DNA of 64,000 nucleotides, taken from contig JALPQD010000017.1 in NCBI GenBank assembly GCA_023101885.1, positions 1,471,428 through 1,535,427 of the forward strand, read 5' to 3'. Every line of letters begins with the position of its first letter. The stretch's first letter is position 1. The notes beneath the pieces were generated by a model. The model worked only from the letters and a program-made list of their open reading frames with translations. It was not told where the DNA came from and searched no databases. Origin of the DNA: Typhlomys cinereus. Lineage: Eukaryota; Chordata; Mammalia; Rodentia; Platacanthomyidae. Shown in pieces: positions 37,495 through 50,900 of the stretch. Made by a program: the position numbers and the translations under genes.

Positions 37495-40400
37495 TGAGCA
37501 CAGTTGAATAAATAATAATAATTTTAAAAAAAGATGTACATTTACTTTATTTATTGAGATGGATCTATTGTAATTTGCTTGTCACTTCAGAGAAAGAACT
37601 GTATCTTAAAGGGGAAGTCCCAAAACTTTATTGTATTTTTAAAGAGTAAGGTATTTCTCCTTTTCTCTGCATTAGAAATGTGCTTATTTCCTTTTCTTGA
37701 ATTATATAATTGCTGACTATTTAGAATTATGTGAACATTGCAGTGGACTACTTTTTTTAATTGTTTTTTAACGAGAAAAATATGAAAGACTTAAACATTA
37801 TCACCAAAGAAAGCTATCTTTTAACAAAATGATGGTATTCTAGTTTTCCATTTTGTAATTGTTATTTTCAGAGTCTTATTCTCAGAAAAAAAATTTGAGA
37901 TACATATAAATCTCTTCCATTTTTTTTTTTTCTAAACCTTTCTTTCTGTATATTTCTAAAACAAATGTCCAAGAGGTTTTTTTTCCATTGTAGATTCTGA
38001 CATATTCCCAGGGCCCAGCTCTTCTCTATGTACCGACCTGTGTGGGCGATGCAGTGTTGCTGGTCAGTGCAGCGTGGAGTAGAGGACGTCCATGTGTGCA
38101 GTGCTGGTCAGTGCAGTGTGGAGTAGAGGACGTCCATGTGTGTGTGCAGTGCTGGTCAGTGCAGCGTGGAGTAGAGGACGTCCATGTGTGCAGTGCTGGT
38201 CAGTGCAGTGTGCAGTAGAGGACGTCCATGTGTGCAGTGCTGGTCAGTGCAGTGTGGAGTAGAGGACGTCCATGTGTGTGTGCAGTGCTGGTCAGTGCAG
38301 TGTGGAGTAGAGGACGTCCATGTGTGCAGTGCTGGTCAGTGCAGTGTGGAGTAGAGGACGTCCATGTGTGCAGTGCTGGTCAGTGCAGTGTGGAGTAGAG
38401 GACGTCCATGTGTGCAGTGCTGGTCAGTGCAGTGTGGAGTAGAGGACGTCCATGTGTGCAGTGCTGGTCAGTGCAGTGTGGAGTAGAGGACGTCCATGTG
38501 TGTGTGCAGTGCTGGTCAGTGCAGTGTGGAGTAGAGGACGTCCATGTGTGTGTGCAGTGCTGGTCAGTGCAGTGTGGAGTAGAGGACGTCCATGTGTGCA
38601 GTGCTGGTCAGTGCAGTGTGCAGTGCTGCTGGTCAGTGCAGTGTGGAGTAGAGGACGTCCATGTGTGCAGTGCTGCTGGTCAGTGCAGTGTGCAGTAGAG
38701 GACGTCCATGTGTGTGTGCAGTGCTGGTCAGTGCAGTGTGCAGTAGAGGACATCTGTGTGTGTGCGGTGCTGGTCCACACTGCAGTGTGGATGTCCTCTA
38801 CTCCACACTGCACTGACCAGCACTGCACACATGGACGTCCTCTACTCCACGCTGCACTGACCAGCAACACTGCATCGCCCACACAGGTCGGTACATAGAG
38901 AAGAGCTGGGCCCTGGGAATATGTCAGAATCTACAATGGAAAAAAAACCTCTTGGACATTTGTTTTAGAAATATACAGAAAGAAAGGTTTAGAAAAAAAA
39001 TGGAAGAGATTTATATGTACTATGACAAGGGTGCCAGTTCTGTTTCCCTCCCTTCATCTTTCCTCAGCACTTTGCTCCCTCGTTCCTCTCTGTCACCAGT
39101 GCTGACTGGTTCTGCAACCGAAGTCTCTCCTGATGGCTTCATCTTGAACATTCACAGCAGTGATGAGCTTTTTTCTTTCACAACACAGACCGTGTTTGCA
39201 GTTTATTTTCCAGGTTTAATTCCTCGGAGACCACCTAATACCTGTGTGCTGGGCTCTCTGCTTGTATCTGACCTTTTTTTCTGGGCTTCTGATGATGTTT
39301 GTGTTGCTGAGAGCCCGCTTTCCCCAGATGTCTTCTGCTGGAGACCCTCTGTTCCAGGGTTGGCTCGTGTGCAGACACCCTCCTGAAACTCCTGTGGCTG
39401 CTTGTCTGCCCTGCTGCCTCCCGGATGCTGGGTGCCTCTCTCGTCGTGCCTCAGTGTTCCGAATTATCTTCTAAGTAGCCTCTCCGTAAAAAGAAAGAAA
39501 TGCCTGACCTTGACCTCTGACCTGCACAGTCACTCTCACTGTTTTCTGTCTCTTTCTCTCTGACTCCAAAGGATTGAATCTCCCATCCTGCCCCAGGGAC
39601 AGGCGCCAACCCCAGCAGCTTCCACGTCTTGAGTGTCCACTCTGATGAGCAGTTGACCAGGGCTGGGAGCCTGACCGGCCTCAGTCCTGTGCTCCCTTAT
39701 GTAGACCTGTGTGGGAGCCAGACGTGTCCCTGTTGGTTGGATTTGTTTATATAAACAAGGCATCGAGTAAGGGTTAATCAGAGGGACACTCGGCACAGTT
39801 CCACCCGAGACTCCTTCCGCCTCCCCCACCCCACAGTGCAGCAGAACCTAGCATGGTGGGGGTAGGGGGCACTCTTTAGGTTACTCCCCTTTGTACCACT
39901 TCTGTCTGGATGGATTTTTTGCATTTCTTTAGGTTCAGGAGCAAAGGTTTGTAGATGACAGTGTTGTGTGCAGTATCAAATATGGGCGCAGCTGCAGGCG
40001 TGCCCAATGCTGCTCCTTCCCAAGGCTCCTCCGTGAGGATGAATCTCTTCTTGTGCCCAAGGCACCCTGGGAGGTTTTAAGTGTGCATTCACAAATGGCA
40101 CATTCATAAATGTGTACTGTCTGCATGTGATTAGGTATATTTGTGTATTTATATCATTCACCAAATTAGTTTACAATTGCCAAATTAAGCCCATCTCTTA
40201 AAGATGAGGGTTACTGCTACTGTCTCCTTTCAAAAGACGTGTTTTTCAAAGCCTGTCTCTACATGATAAAATGGCTGGGTACCATCAAGGAAAGGTGAAG
40301 GTTGTAGATATGAGATAAATTGTTGTTAAGAAAAATTCCTTTAGATGAGAAAGAGCTCGGTAAAGTAAACCTTGTCCCAAAATGAAAATGGATGGAAATG

Positions 40401-41551
40401 AACTTGGAAGGTTTAAAGTATGTTGTAGAAAGACTGTGATGGCTGTAAGAAACATACTTGTTTGGCTTTATATTTTAGGAAGAATTCAAGTGTTTATTTG
40501 AAAAATAACTGTGCATACTATTTCATACACTGAGCTCTAATGTATCTTGGTTAGATGAAGATTCGGCTTTGCCCACAAGACTTAATAAAGTCCTAATTCC
40601 TAATGGGTCTAATTGCTTGCTTTCTGGGGCAGTACAATATTCTTAGAAAGTGTTAATACAATGCTGTCGATTATAACTAATGTCATGTTGCCTGGAAGGC
40701 TTACATTGCCTTATCTGGGAAGAGGAAATATTCTTGTTTATGCTTACTTTCTTAATTTATGTCTTCCTAGAAGGATATTTAATTAATTATAAATATATAT
40801 GATTTTATTATAATCTGTTAAAATATTTAATTCATTTGATACTTCTCATTTAATGCTTCTTTAATATGGGGTTGAAGCAAGGAGTGTAACTATTACTTCT
40901 CAATAGTCTACTTTCAGCATTTATTTACTGGCCTATGTCATACCTATTGATTTAGAAATTCAACTTTTGTCATATACTTAACATTGTTCTTTTCTTATTC
41001 TAATGTTTTATGTGTTCTTGTTAGTATCTTAATAACAGTATTAAATTTTATCAATAACTATTACATTTAATTAAGATTTAATGATTTAGATTCTTTATAT
41101 ATTTTAATATAGAATAAGCACTAATAGTTTCCACTTACCCTCTCAAAATGGTTATTCTCCTGTGTGCATGTATATGTGTATGTGTGTGTTTGTATATGTA
41201 TGTGTATGTGTATATGTGTGTTTGTGTGTATGTGTGTATATGTGTGTATGTGTTTGTATATGTATGTGTGTGTTTGTGTGTGTTTGTATATGTGAATGTG
41301 TGTTTGTGTATGTTTGTGTGTATTTGTGTGTACATGTGTGCATATGTGTATGTGTGTGTTTGTGTGCATGTGTTCACAAGTGTGTGTTTGTGTGTCTGTG
41401 TGTGTACGTGTGTTTGTATATGTATGTGTGTGTATTTGTGTGTGTACATGTGTGCATATGTGTATGTGTGTGTATGTGTGCACAAGTATGTGTGTATGTG
41501 TGCACAAGTCGTGTGTGTATGTGTGTGTGTTTGTGTGCATGTGTGCACAAG

Positions 41552-41600
<49 letters not shown>

Positions 41601-44600
41601 GAGTAGTGTTGGTTGGCTAGGAGCTTGGCAGGGACCCTCCTGCCTCTGTCTCCTGAGCACTGGCACTGCAGGGATAAGCCAGAACGCACAGCCTCCATAT
41701 GCGTATTAAGTTTGTTTTTCTTATGTCCCTTCTAGTTGTGATATTTCAGTTTAAAATTCTGGTGTTAAGTTAATGTAGAAAACTGACAGGCCAACTCAAA
41801 TTCTTCCTATCCCAGAACATGGCTTATTTTTCCATTTTTTAAATTTGTCAATAAATATTAAAAGTTAAAAAATTTATATCTATGTAAGCTTTACTTTTTG
41901 TTCATAAGTATAGTCATTACCTTTCAGAATTTCCAGATTTTAGGTTATAATTATGTATCATTGCTGAGGGAAATAAAAATTATAACCATGAAATTAAAAA
42001 GCCTAATGTAGGGTGGGGCAGCCAAGAGCCTACAAAAGACAGGACTGTCTGTCTGCTCCCTTCCCTTGGTCCACTAGGAGCCAGATGGTCAGAGGTCTGC
42101 AGCTGCAAGATAAGAAATAATGATGGAATGTCAGGAACTGCCAGGAGAGGCTGAAGCCTGGGTCCAGATGCCTGTCACTAAAAATCGTGTGAAGATTTCA
42201 GAGATTACCTCTGCAGTTCTGTTCCTATGTGTCAGTGAATATATAAACTCACTGTACCCTAAGAAATGTGCCAGCGTGCTTTGGAGAAATGATTTGCACT
42301 TCACTTCACTAACCCAAGTAAACTTCCTCACTTTTACCTTTGCGAAAAAGTGGTTTGGTCTGTCATTCTGGGCAAGAGGCATGTGCCTCCATATTGGGGT
42401 TCCTGTACCCCAACACCATCACAGTAATTTTTTTAGCTGCTGATAAGTGAGTTATAAGTTTGTAATTCTGTCACAGATTATAGTGCTCCAATGACTTGCA
42501 AAATCTATATTTCTGTCTAGACTACACTGGATGCTTTGAAGGATGAAGTTGTTTCTGTTGAAAATGAACTTTTAGAATTACAAGAAGTAGAAAAAAGACA
42601 GAAAACCCTCGTTGAAACATATAAAACTCAGGTGATTCCTACCTATTTTAATATTTCTTAAAATATATAGCTAATTTAAAGTGCTGTATTTGTAATTTAA
42701 GTTGAAGAACTGAAGAAATGGGACATTTTATTTTCTGACATGATACGTTCCAAACATTTCTTAATGTTCCAGATACTTTTAAAAGAGTTGTCACCCGGCG
42801 CGTCGTTAAATAAAACCTCATGCTATTGCAGCGAAAAAAAAAAAAAAAAAAGATAGTTTTGCTAATTTTTGATGCTAACACTGATTGTGAATACGTTGGT
42901 TTTTTTAAAGATTTAAACTTAATTGCATAGGTATAATGTGAACCTTAAGTATAATTTTGTTTGCATTTGTCATCTATATATCTAGTATATTTAATGGTAA
43001 TTACTTGGAACAATGCTGTCGTCTAGATTCATTAGAATCCAATCTACTCGCCCAAACACCTAGCACAGAGGTGAGGTGAGGGGAATGGGCCCAGTCGGTG
43101 GAGGACTTGCTGCATTGGCACGGGACCTGAGTTCAGATCTCCAGTTCCTGTGGTGTCTGGGGAGGCGGAGACAAGCGGGTCCCGGGAGCTTACTAACCGC
43201 CAGTCTACTGAATCCCCAGCTCCCAGCTCAGTGAGAGGCTCAGGAAGGAAGGTGGAGAGTGATGAAAGACAAGCTGATACACGCCTCTGACTTTCATGCT
43301 CACGTGCAACACAGTACAGACACAAACATACCACACGCACAGAAGAACATGCGAAAGTATATCTGAAATAGATATCCAATGGTAATTTATAGACAAACTA
43401 TGTTTTAGAAATGCGGTATTGAGAAAAAGAAGAAAAGATGGAATTTATGTAGACCATTGCATGGTGGGAAGCGAGCTGTCATTGGAGAGCTGTATGTTAT
43501 TGGAAGAGAATGCCAATTAGTTGGAGGTTTTGGGTTCAGTCCCTGTTCCTATGAGAGGAAGGAGCGGGGAATGGCAAAGAGAAAGAAAAAAAAAAAAAGA
43601 AGTCTCAAGAGAACAGAAAAGGAAAAAAGAAGGAAAAGGAAGCAGTGGTAAAAGCCTATGGTGGGTGCAATGCAGACAGTAGAAGGATGGATTCGGTGGG
43701 AAGACGAAAAGGAGATACCAGCTGACATTGCAGTGAGGAGCTGAATGGTCTGCAGAGATGTGGGGCTGCTCCTGAGATTGTCGCCTGTTTCTTTTACTTG
43801 GTTGCTCAGATTCAGTAAGGATGCTCTGGGTCACTTTGCCCTCTGGCTGCTGGGCAGTATAGAAAGTTCTAGCTTATTTTTTTAGTAGATTTTCATTTGG
43901 TGGGAAGAATATTGGAATCAGAGCTGGTGTGGACCAGAGGCTGATTTCTTAAAGTGGCATTTATTTACCACAAGTAAAGATGCTGTACCCCGAGAGCACA
44001 CGTGGGGGGTCTGTGGTAGTGACGGCAGACGTTGCCTTGGAGGACAGTGGATTGGAGCCGAGTCCTGAGAGATTCCCCGAGTCACAGGGGCCACTTGGGC
44101 GACCCCAGGGAGTGTTGGTAGGAGGGTGAGGACTATCGAAAACCCAAATACAAAATCAAATATGTAAAGTAGATATTTTAGCTTTTACTTCATGCTGCAT
44201 TCCTAAAAATGAAATAAATCATTGTGATTTAATTATATATATATATATATATTTTTTTTTTAGATACAAAAGTTACAAGATACAGCTGAAATGGTAAAAA
44301 ACAGATGTAAAAATTTGCTACATGAAAATAACCTACTAACAGAAAAGAAAAGTAAAAAGCTAGAGAAGGTAAGTTTGAAACTGAAGTACAAAAATAATAT
44401 TTTATAATAAATATTTTTACTTTATATGCATAAAATATATTTTTATATAAAATATATATTTTACTTAATGTCATCCTACATTTTCTTTTATTTTAGCCAT
44501 TTTCTGGAGTTTGTATCCTAGAAATGAGCTGTTCTTAACATTTATACATGATCTTAGCCAAAAGGCCGAGAAAAGATATTCTTAATATTTATCGCGTTCT

Positions 44601-47600
44601 CTACCCCCTGCTTTTGATGATGTCATGTTTCTTTTGAAATCTTGTTTATGTGATTTTCTTTTCACTTTTTTCTTAGAAATTGAGAAATGGAATAAATGTT
44701 TGACTTTTCTCATACAGAAGATTTAAGCTAAAAAGACAGATTTTTTTTTTCTTATTACTGAGATACATTAGCAGTAAAATACAAAGAACCTCACCTCTTC
44801 TTCTGGCTTTAAACCTTTTGCGTCTAAAACCTTGCCAGGCACTCTGTGGTGAGCGCCTTTCTGGGGAGAGGCACCCCAGAGCCCCATGGTTCTCTCTGCT
44901 GTCCTGCAGAGCGAGGGGCGGCCAGCGCTGGCAGGCAGGTGATGGTGTTTTTGTGACTGTTTTGAAGTTTCCAAATGAGCCGGCGTTTGCTCTTGGACCA
45001 GGCATTGTTTTGGTTAGGAAGCAGGGAAAGTCGTCAGCTGCTGGCGCGTGGCTGGAGGTCATGGGGTCACTGCCACTGGATGGCTTTGCCGTCTCTGGAC
45101 AGGCTTGAGCCAGCACCATCCAGAGGAGGTCGGCGCCGGCCCTTCAGCGAGCACCTCACTACTTTCCATAAGCTATTTTTAGCAGACCAGCGAGGACACC
45201 ATTTTATGTCTTTTGGTGAGTTTCCCATGAGATATTCCCATGCAGTGTCTTTGCTTCAGCAAGGCGGTGCTGTAAGCTGAGACCGATTCAAAAGCCTGTC
45301 CAAGAGGCAGAGAGGACAGGAGCCTGGGCTTTGTAGCTGCTGTGGCTTTCCAATAGCTTCTGGTTGCACAACAAGAAAAAACATTTAATGAAATTCTTTG
45401 GTTTTATTTTTCCACCGCTTGTTTCTCCTGACTTACTCATGGGCTCTTAGCTATTTGGGGGACACAGAGGTATGCTTTGTTCTGGTTTGATCTTTTCAAG
45501 ACTGCCAGATGTTACCCAGAAACTATGGGAAACTCCTGACTCTTTTTCTTCCTCCTTGGGAACATCCTAAATATCACATTCTAGCTTTTTTTTTTTAATT
45601 TACAAGTAGCAACGCACCATTTCTTGTGGTTGCTTCATGTCAGACGCCCACAGCATGTTGCAGTAAGGAGGTGCCTGACATGGGGCAGTCACTGCAGATA
45701 GAACTAGAGAGATCTGCTTGTCACACAGTGACCAGATGCAGCCAAGTGAGGTGATGGTGTGACCTGTGTAGAAACTGCACAGCAAATCCCACTGATTTGG
45801 GTCAAGACGAGCAAAGGAGAGCTGCTGCTCTGATTTACTTAAAATATCGAGTTACAAGTAATGAAGTTATAAAATCAAGCAAGTAAGGTGACGAGCTCAT
45901 GGCAGACAGAGGAAACTACTGTTCCAAATTTCTTTTTTTTTTAACTTTTATTTATTTTGTGCATGCGTGTGTGTGCATGCGTGTGTGTGTGTGTGTGTGT
46001 GTATCAGAGGACACTATGTGTCCCTATGAAGGGCCAAGAATGACTTGGGGAATGAGCCTGGATTGCTTTTACCTCCTTTTTGCTTCGCTCTGGAATCTCC
46101 CAGGTTCCGCCCACCAGGGTTAAAAGTGCAGACGACCACTTTCTGCCTGGCATTTTTATGTGGACCTGGGATCCGTAATCAATACCTTCTGCTTTCAAGG
46201 CAGAATCTTAACCCCCGAGCAATCTCTCCTGCTTGCATATAATGTCCCACATAGTCTAGGTATCCGCCCCGTGGGGAATACTGCCATATTTACTTGCTGG
46301 CAGCTTTTTGAAAGCTAATTGATAAGGACGAACACACTTGTTAGTTAATTGGTCTTAAGTAGCAGAATCTACATGAATAATCATATTTATGGTTTAAGCA
46401 TTGTTAGAAGCCATCGTGCTTAAAACTTTTATTTATCACTAGCATATCTAGCGTGTAATAAGACGGCCAGAGTGCTTCTGCTGACTGTGACCTTGCGCTT
46501 GTTTCCCCAATGCCGCCCCTCAGATAAGAGGCCAGGTGGAGTCTCAGGTGAAGAAGGTAGAGGAGGCCCGCCGGTCCCTGACTTCAGCAGAACAGAGGCT
46601 CCGGGCGTGTCAGGAGCGGCTGCAGCACTGCCGGCAGACGTGTGCGGAGCAGGCGCGCACCGTTAGGGAGCTTCAGGGCCAGGTGTGGTGGGCATCGAGG
46701 CCATCCTGCTGGTCCCGCTACATCCTTGAGGACGCCTCGTTCTCGGCACCAGCCGCATGTCTTTGCAGGCTGTTCTCTTAGTGTGTCATGGTGACAACGT
46801 GGGACCTGAAGTCACGAAGTCAGGTTCTTCCTGCACATCTGTCTGCAGGCACTGGAGGACACAGCGTAGAAGTGTAATGAGAGAAGCTCAACCCACTTGC
46901 ACGTGCTTCTCAGTGTCAGGGAGAAGCAAGTCACTATAACTTAGCATACAGAAGTCAGAATGTTTCAATTAATGTGTTGTAGTGAGCTTACTGGGCTTAT
47001 TTAAGTCTTGCTCTCACTGATTAACAGCCTCACCAGCGTAGGGCCATGTGGATCTGGCTAAATACCACATAGTTACTTGCTAGTTTATTGCCTACTGGGT
47101 ACATAATTTAGAGCTACTTAAATTTTTTTTCCAAGAAGAATGTCCAAGGATGGTATTCAGTCTTTTTCTTTCTCTCATGAAACTTTTAGGAAGAATTCCT
47201 TTTCTGCCTTCCAAATATAATGGGAATATTCATCGTGAAATACATCCTTCTTTTTTAAAACATGAGGCAATATTATAGATCTAAGTTTCTAAGGAGATTT
47301 TTTTTTCAAGAAAAATGTCAAACTATAGGCAATTTAATTTAAATTGCAGTTTGAATTTTTATTATTAAAGCTTCTTAAGCTATTTAAACCAGCCTTAGAA
47401 GTAGTGGGAAGACTATTTTGTCTTGGCATGGGCAAATGCATCTTTCTTTGATATATTTAGTTCTCAATACATTTCAATATATTTAGTTGGAAATACAGAT
47501 AATTGTAAGTCAGAATTTCTAAATGAAGTCTAAGACAAAGTGAAAAACTCAGCAATGAATTAATACTTTTGTCTTATTTTTTCATATACATATATAAAAT

Positions 47601-47960
47601 TTTTAAATGTGTTCTTTATTTTGCATATGTATGCCTGCATGTGCCTCTGGGTGTGTGTGTGTGTGTGTGTCTGTGTCTGTTTCTGTGTGTCTGTGTGCAT
47701 ATATGTATCAGAGAATACTGCGTTGCCTGTGAGGGCCCAAGGGTGACTTCGGGAGTCATCCTGGATTGCTTCTACCTCCTTTTTGTTTTGCTCTGGGATT
47801 TCCCAGGGTCCGCCTGTGGGAAGTACAGGCCACTGCCATTTCTGCCTGGTGTGCGATCTGGGATACAACCTCAGGTTCTGTTTCTTAACCCCTTATCCCC
47901 CACCTCCTTTGCATGCGTGCGTACGTGCGTGCGTGCGTGCGTGTGCGCGCGCGCGTGTGT

Positions 47961-47999
<39 letters not shown>

Positions 48000-50900
48000 C
48001 ACAGGGCAATGTGTGTCCCTGTGGAGGTACAAGGATAACTTTGGGAATCATCTTGGATTGTTTCTACCTCCTTTTTGCTTTGCTCTGGGATTTTTCAAGC
48101 CTATTTTTTTTTATTTTTGAGACAGGGTCTCATGCACCCCAGGGAGCCTCGGATTCCAAGAATAACCTTGACTTTCTGCTCCTCCTTCCATTTCCCAAGC
48201 GGTGGGTCTCAGGCTCTCGGTGGGCAGATGCTGGGCATTGAACTCAGAGCTCTACCACCTGGGCCACATCTCCAACCCCAACTTTTCTATTTTAACATTA
48301 TAAAGTAAATTTTCATTTCCCATAATATTGAGAATAATTACCATCACCCAAAAGAAAGTTGAGTTAGTTGAGCATGTCTTGGTGTGAAAGTAATAGCATA
48401 CAACCATACAATATAGAGATTTTTGTAGAAGTTGATAAGGAAAGTAACCAAGAAAACGTTTTCCGTAGGTTGATGGAAATCACAGTCTTCTAAGCAAGCT
48501 TTCCCTCGGGGAGGAAAATCACCTTATTCAGATGAAGTGCGAAGACCTCAGGCAGTTAAGTAGCAAACCGATTTGATTTGAAATTGCTGTTTTCTTCCCC
48601 CCACACTGCAGCTTGACAGCACCTGTGCTTTCTGTTTGAAGGAAGGTGGAGCAAATGGAGGTGGAGAACCGGCAGCTGGAGAGGAAGCTGGCCGACCAGA
48701 AAGAGTGTCTGCAGCTGCAGGACCGGAGGCTTCTGGAGAAGTCTTCCGAGTGCTCTGCGCTGACCAGGCAGCTGGAGGCCGCGCTCGAAGAGGGGCGACA
48801 CAAGGTACGCGTGGCCTTGTTAGAAACTGTTGAATTAAGTATCATCTGATGGTGCCAAACCCACAGTGACCGCTCTTACTGCGATGACAGGCTCTAGGGA
48901 GCGGTTCCATTTTTGTTCTTTGCCTAATTTTCCCTCGGAGCAAAACAGCTCTATGACCAGAGCTGCTTTTCCAGATGAACGGTGATGTGGCAGAGTCGTG
49001 GGCAGCGATGCAGACCACTTTCAAGGCAAAACACCCTCCATATACATGTCTCTTTCTGAATATAAAATCATTTGAATTTGCACATCATCGAACATTTTGG
49101 TTTCAGTTAGGATCCGATGAGCTATCAATCCAAATCGCCTATGATAAATATTTGCTCGATGAATATGTACTTAGAAAATTGAAATTCCAGCTAATCCATC
49201 AGGTGAGTGTTTGCTGCACTCGGACGCTTCCTGTGCATCCATCAAGCCCTTCGTGGTGCTTGAGAAGCAAGGAGGACACCTCAGAGAAGCAGGGTTTCGG
49301 CCACCTGCAGGTGCCAGGGAGGGTGGGCTGAGGAGGGTGATGAGGAAGGTCTCAGAGAAGACATACATTTATCAGCAGTTTGAAAATCTAATCTTGAAAG
49401 ATTATGGGGTGAGCCTTAGGGTCCAGCAAGAACTGGGTGTGAATTTGATTCTGACCTATCTGACTGATGGCTGGTTACCTTTAATGTTCAGTTTTTCAGT
49501 TAGTAAAATGTGGAGGAAGAGTTTCCTATAGTATAAGTAAGGCTAAGATATGGTCCTCTCTACCCTTGTGACCAATTCCTGTCTCCTTCTACCTTTTGAT
49601 TCTCATTCCTGCCCCATCCCAAAAAAAACCCATCCTCAAGCATTCTGCTTATTAGCACAGATCTGTCAAACCTAACATGTGGGAAACCAAATTCAGAATC
49701 TTTCCCTTCTAACTCTGTCTTACTCATTGTCATTTATGTCAACTTTATAAAAGTTAATCTTCCCCCCTTGGATTGTGGCTCCTATATCACAAGTGTCACA
49801 TGTGCGCTTCAATTTCTCATAAGCTTGAGAAATCAGTTCAGATTGCTTTTCAAAGACACATCATTGAGTAAAGGAAACTGCAAAGTGCAGTGTCCATTCA
49901 GAAATGTAGTGCAGAGTTCCCAGCCCAGGAAGGAGATGCAGTGCAGAGTCAGCCGGGAAGGAGAATGGCTGGGCGCAGCTTTACCCTAAGCTCACCCTCT
50001 GTAGACCTTGAATACCAGGTTCCTTCCCTTGTGCCTCCTGCGGCTGGCCACAGTGCCGAGGACGCGGATGTTTGTCCTTAGGCCATTTCTTCCTGCTTTA
50101 GATCCTGTTACCATTCCTCACTCACAACCACCTCCGTGCACAGGAATTTGTAAATTACCTTGAAATAACAGAGAAGCAGTCCTTCCTGTAGCTCCTTGCT
50201 CCTGGCCAGTGTCCACTTCCACCCTCACACGTCTCCCACGCAGCATCCATCCCATAGCAGACTTGCACATCCTTGAATCCTCAGCCTTGATAGGCTTTCT
50301 GCTGCAAGAGAACATATGAATGTGAAGACGCAGATTCGGGCTGCACAGGAAGTGAAGGAGCAAAAAGCCAGTCTCCCATGTGTGTCTAGGTGCTGCCTGT
50401 CCTCAGCCTGCCACTCTGTCCATCCAAATGCACGCTCAGCATTCAGTGAGCACCTGCGTGTCCACGCTCGGCACCCAGTGAGCGCCCACGTGTCCCACCA
50501 CTACTCCAGATACCCAGGTGTCAACACTGCTAAATGGCAACTGGATTAGTGTGTTGTGAAAACCTGCCCAAGTTAGGAAGCAGTGAACTCCTCGTCCATC
50601 TTACTTAATGCCGCAAAGATATGTCTTCATATTTGTCTTTCTGTGCTTCTTCAAGATGGAATATCTTTTTGTCTTTGTGCTGCTATACTGCAAAGTGAAC
50701 CCAGGGACCCAGGCCACTAGGCATTCCCACCCAAGATGGGGTATCCTCAAGTATTTTCTAACTAAGTTGTCTTATATTCAGCATCTATTTGAAACAAAAA
50801 AAGAAATATGTATATTTATGTCAAGGGTTTAAATCTATTTTAAAGAAAGCACATTTAGTTATTTTATTTTCTTAATAAAAATTACAGGTTTCTGAAGAAA

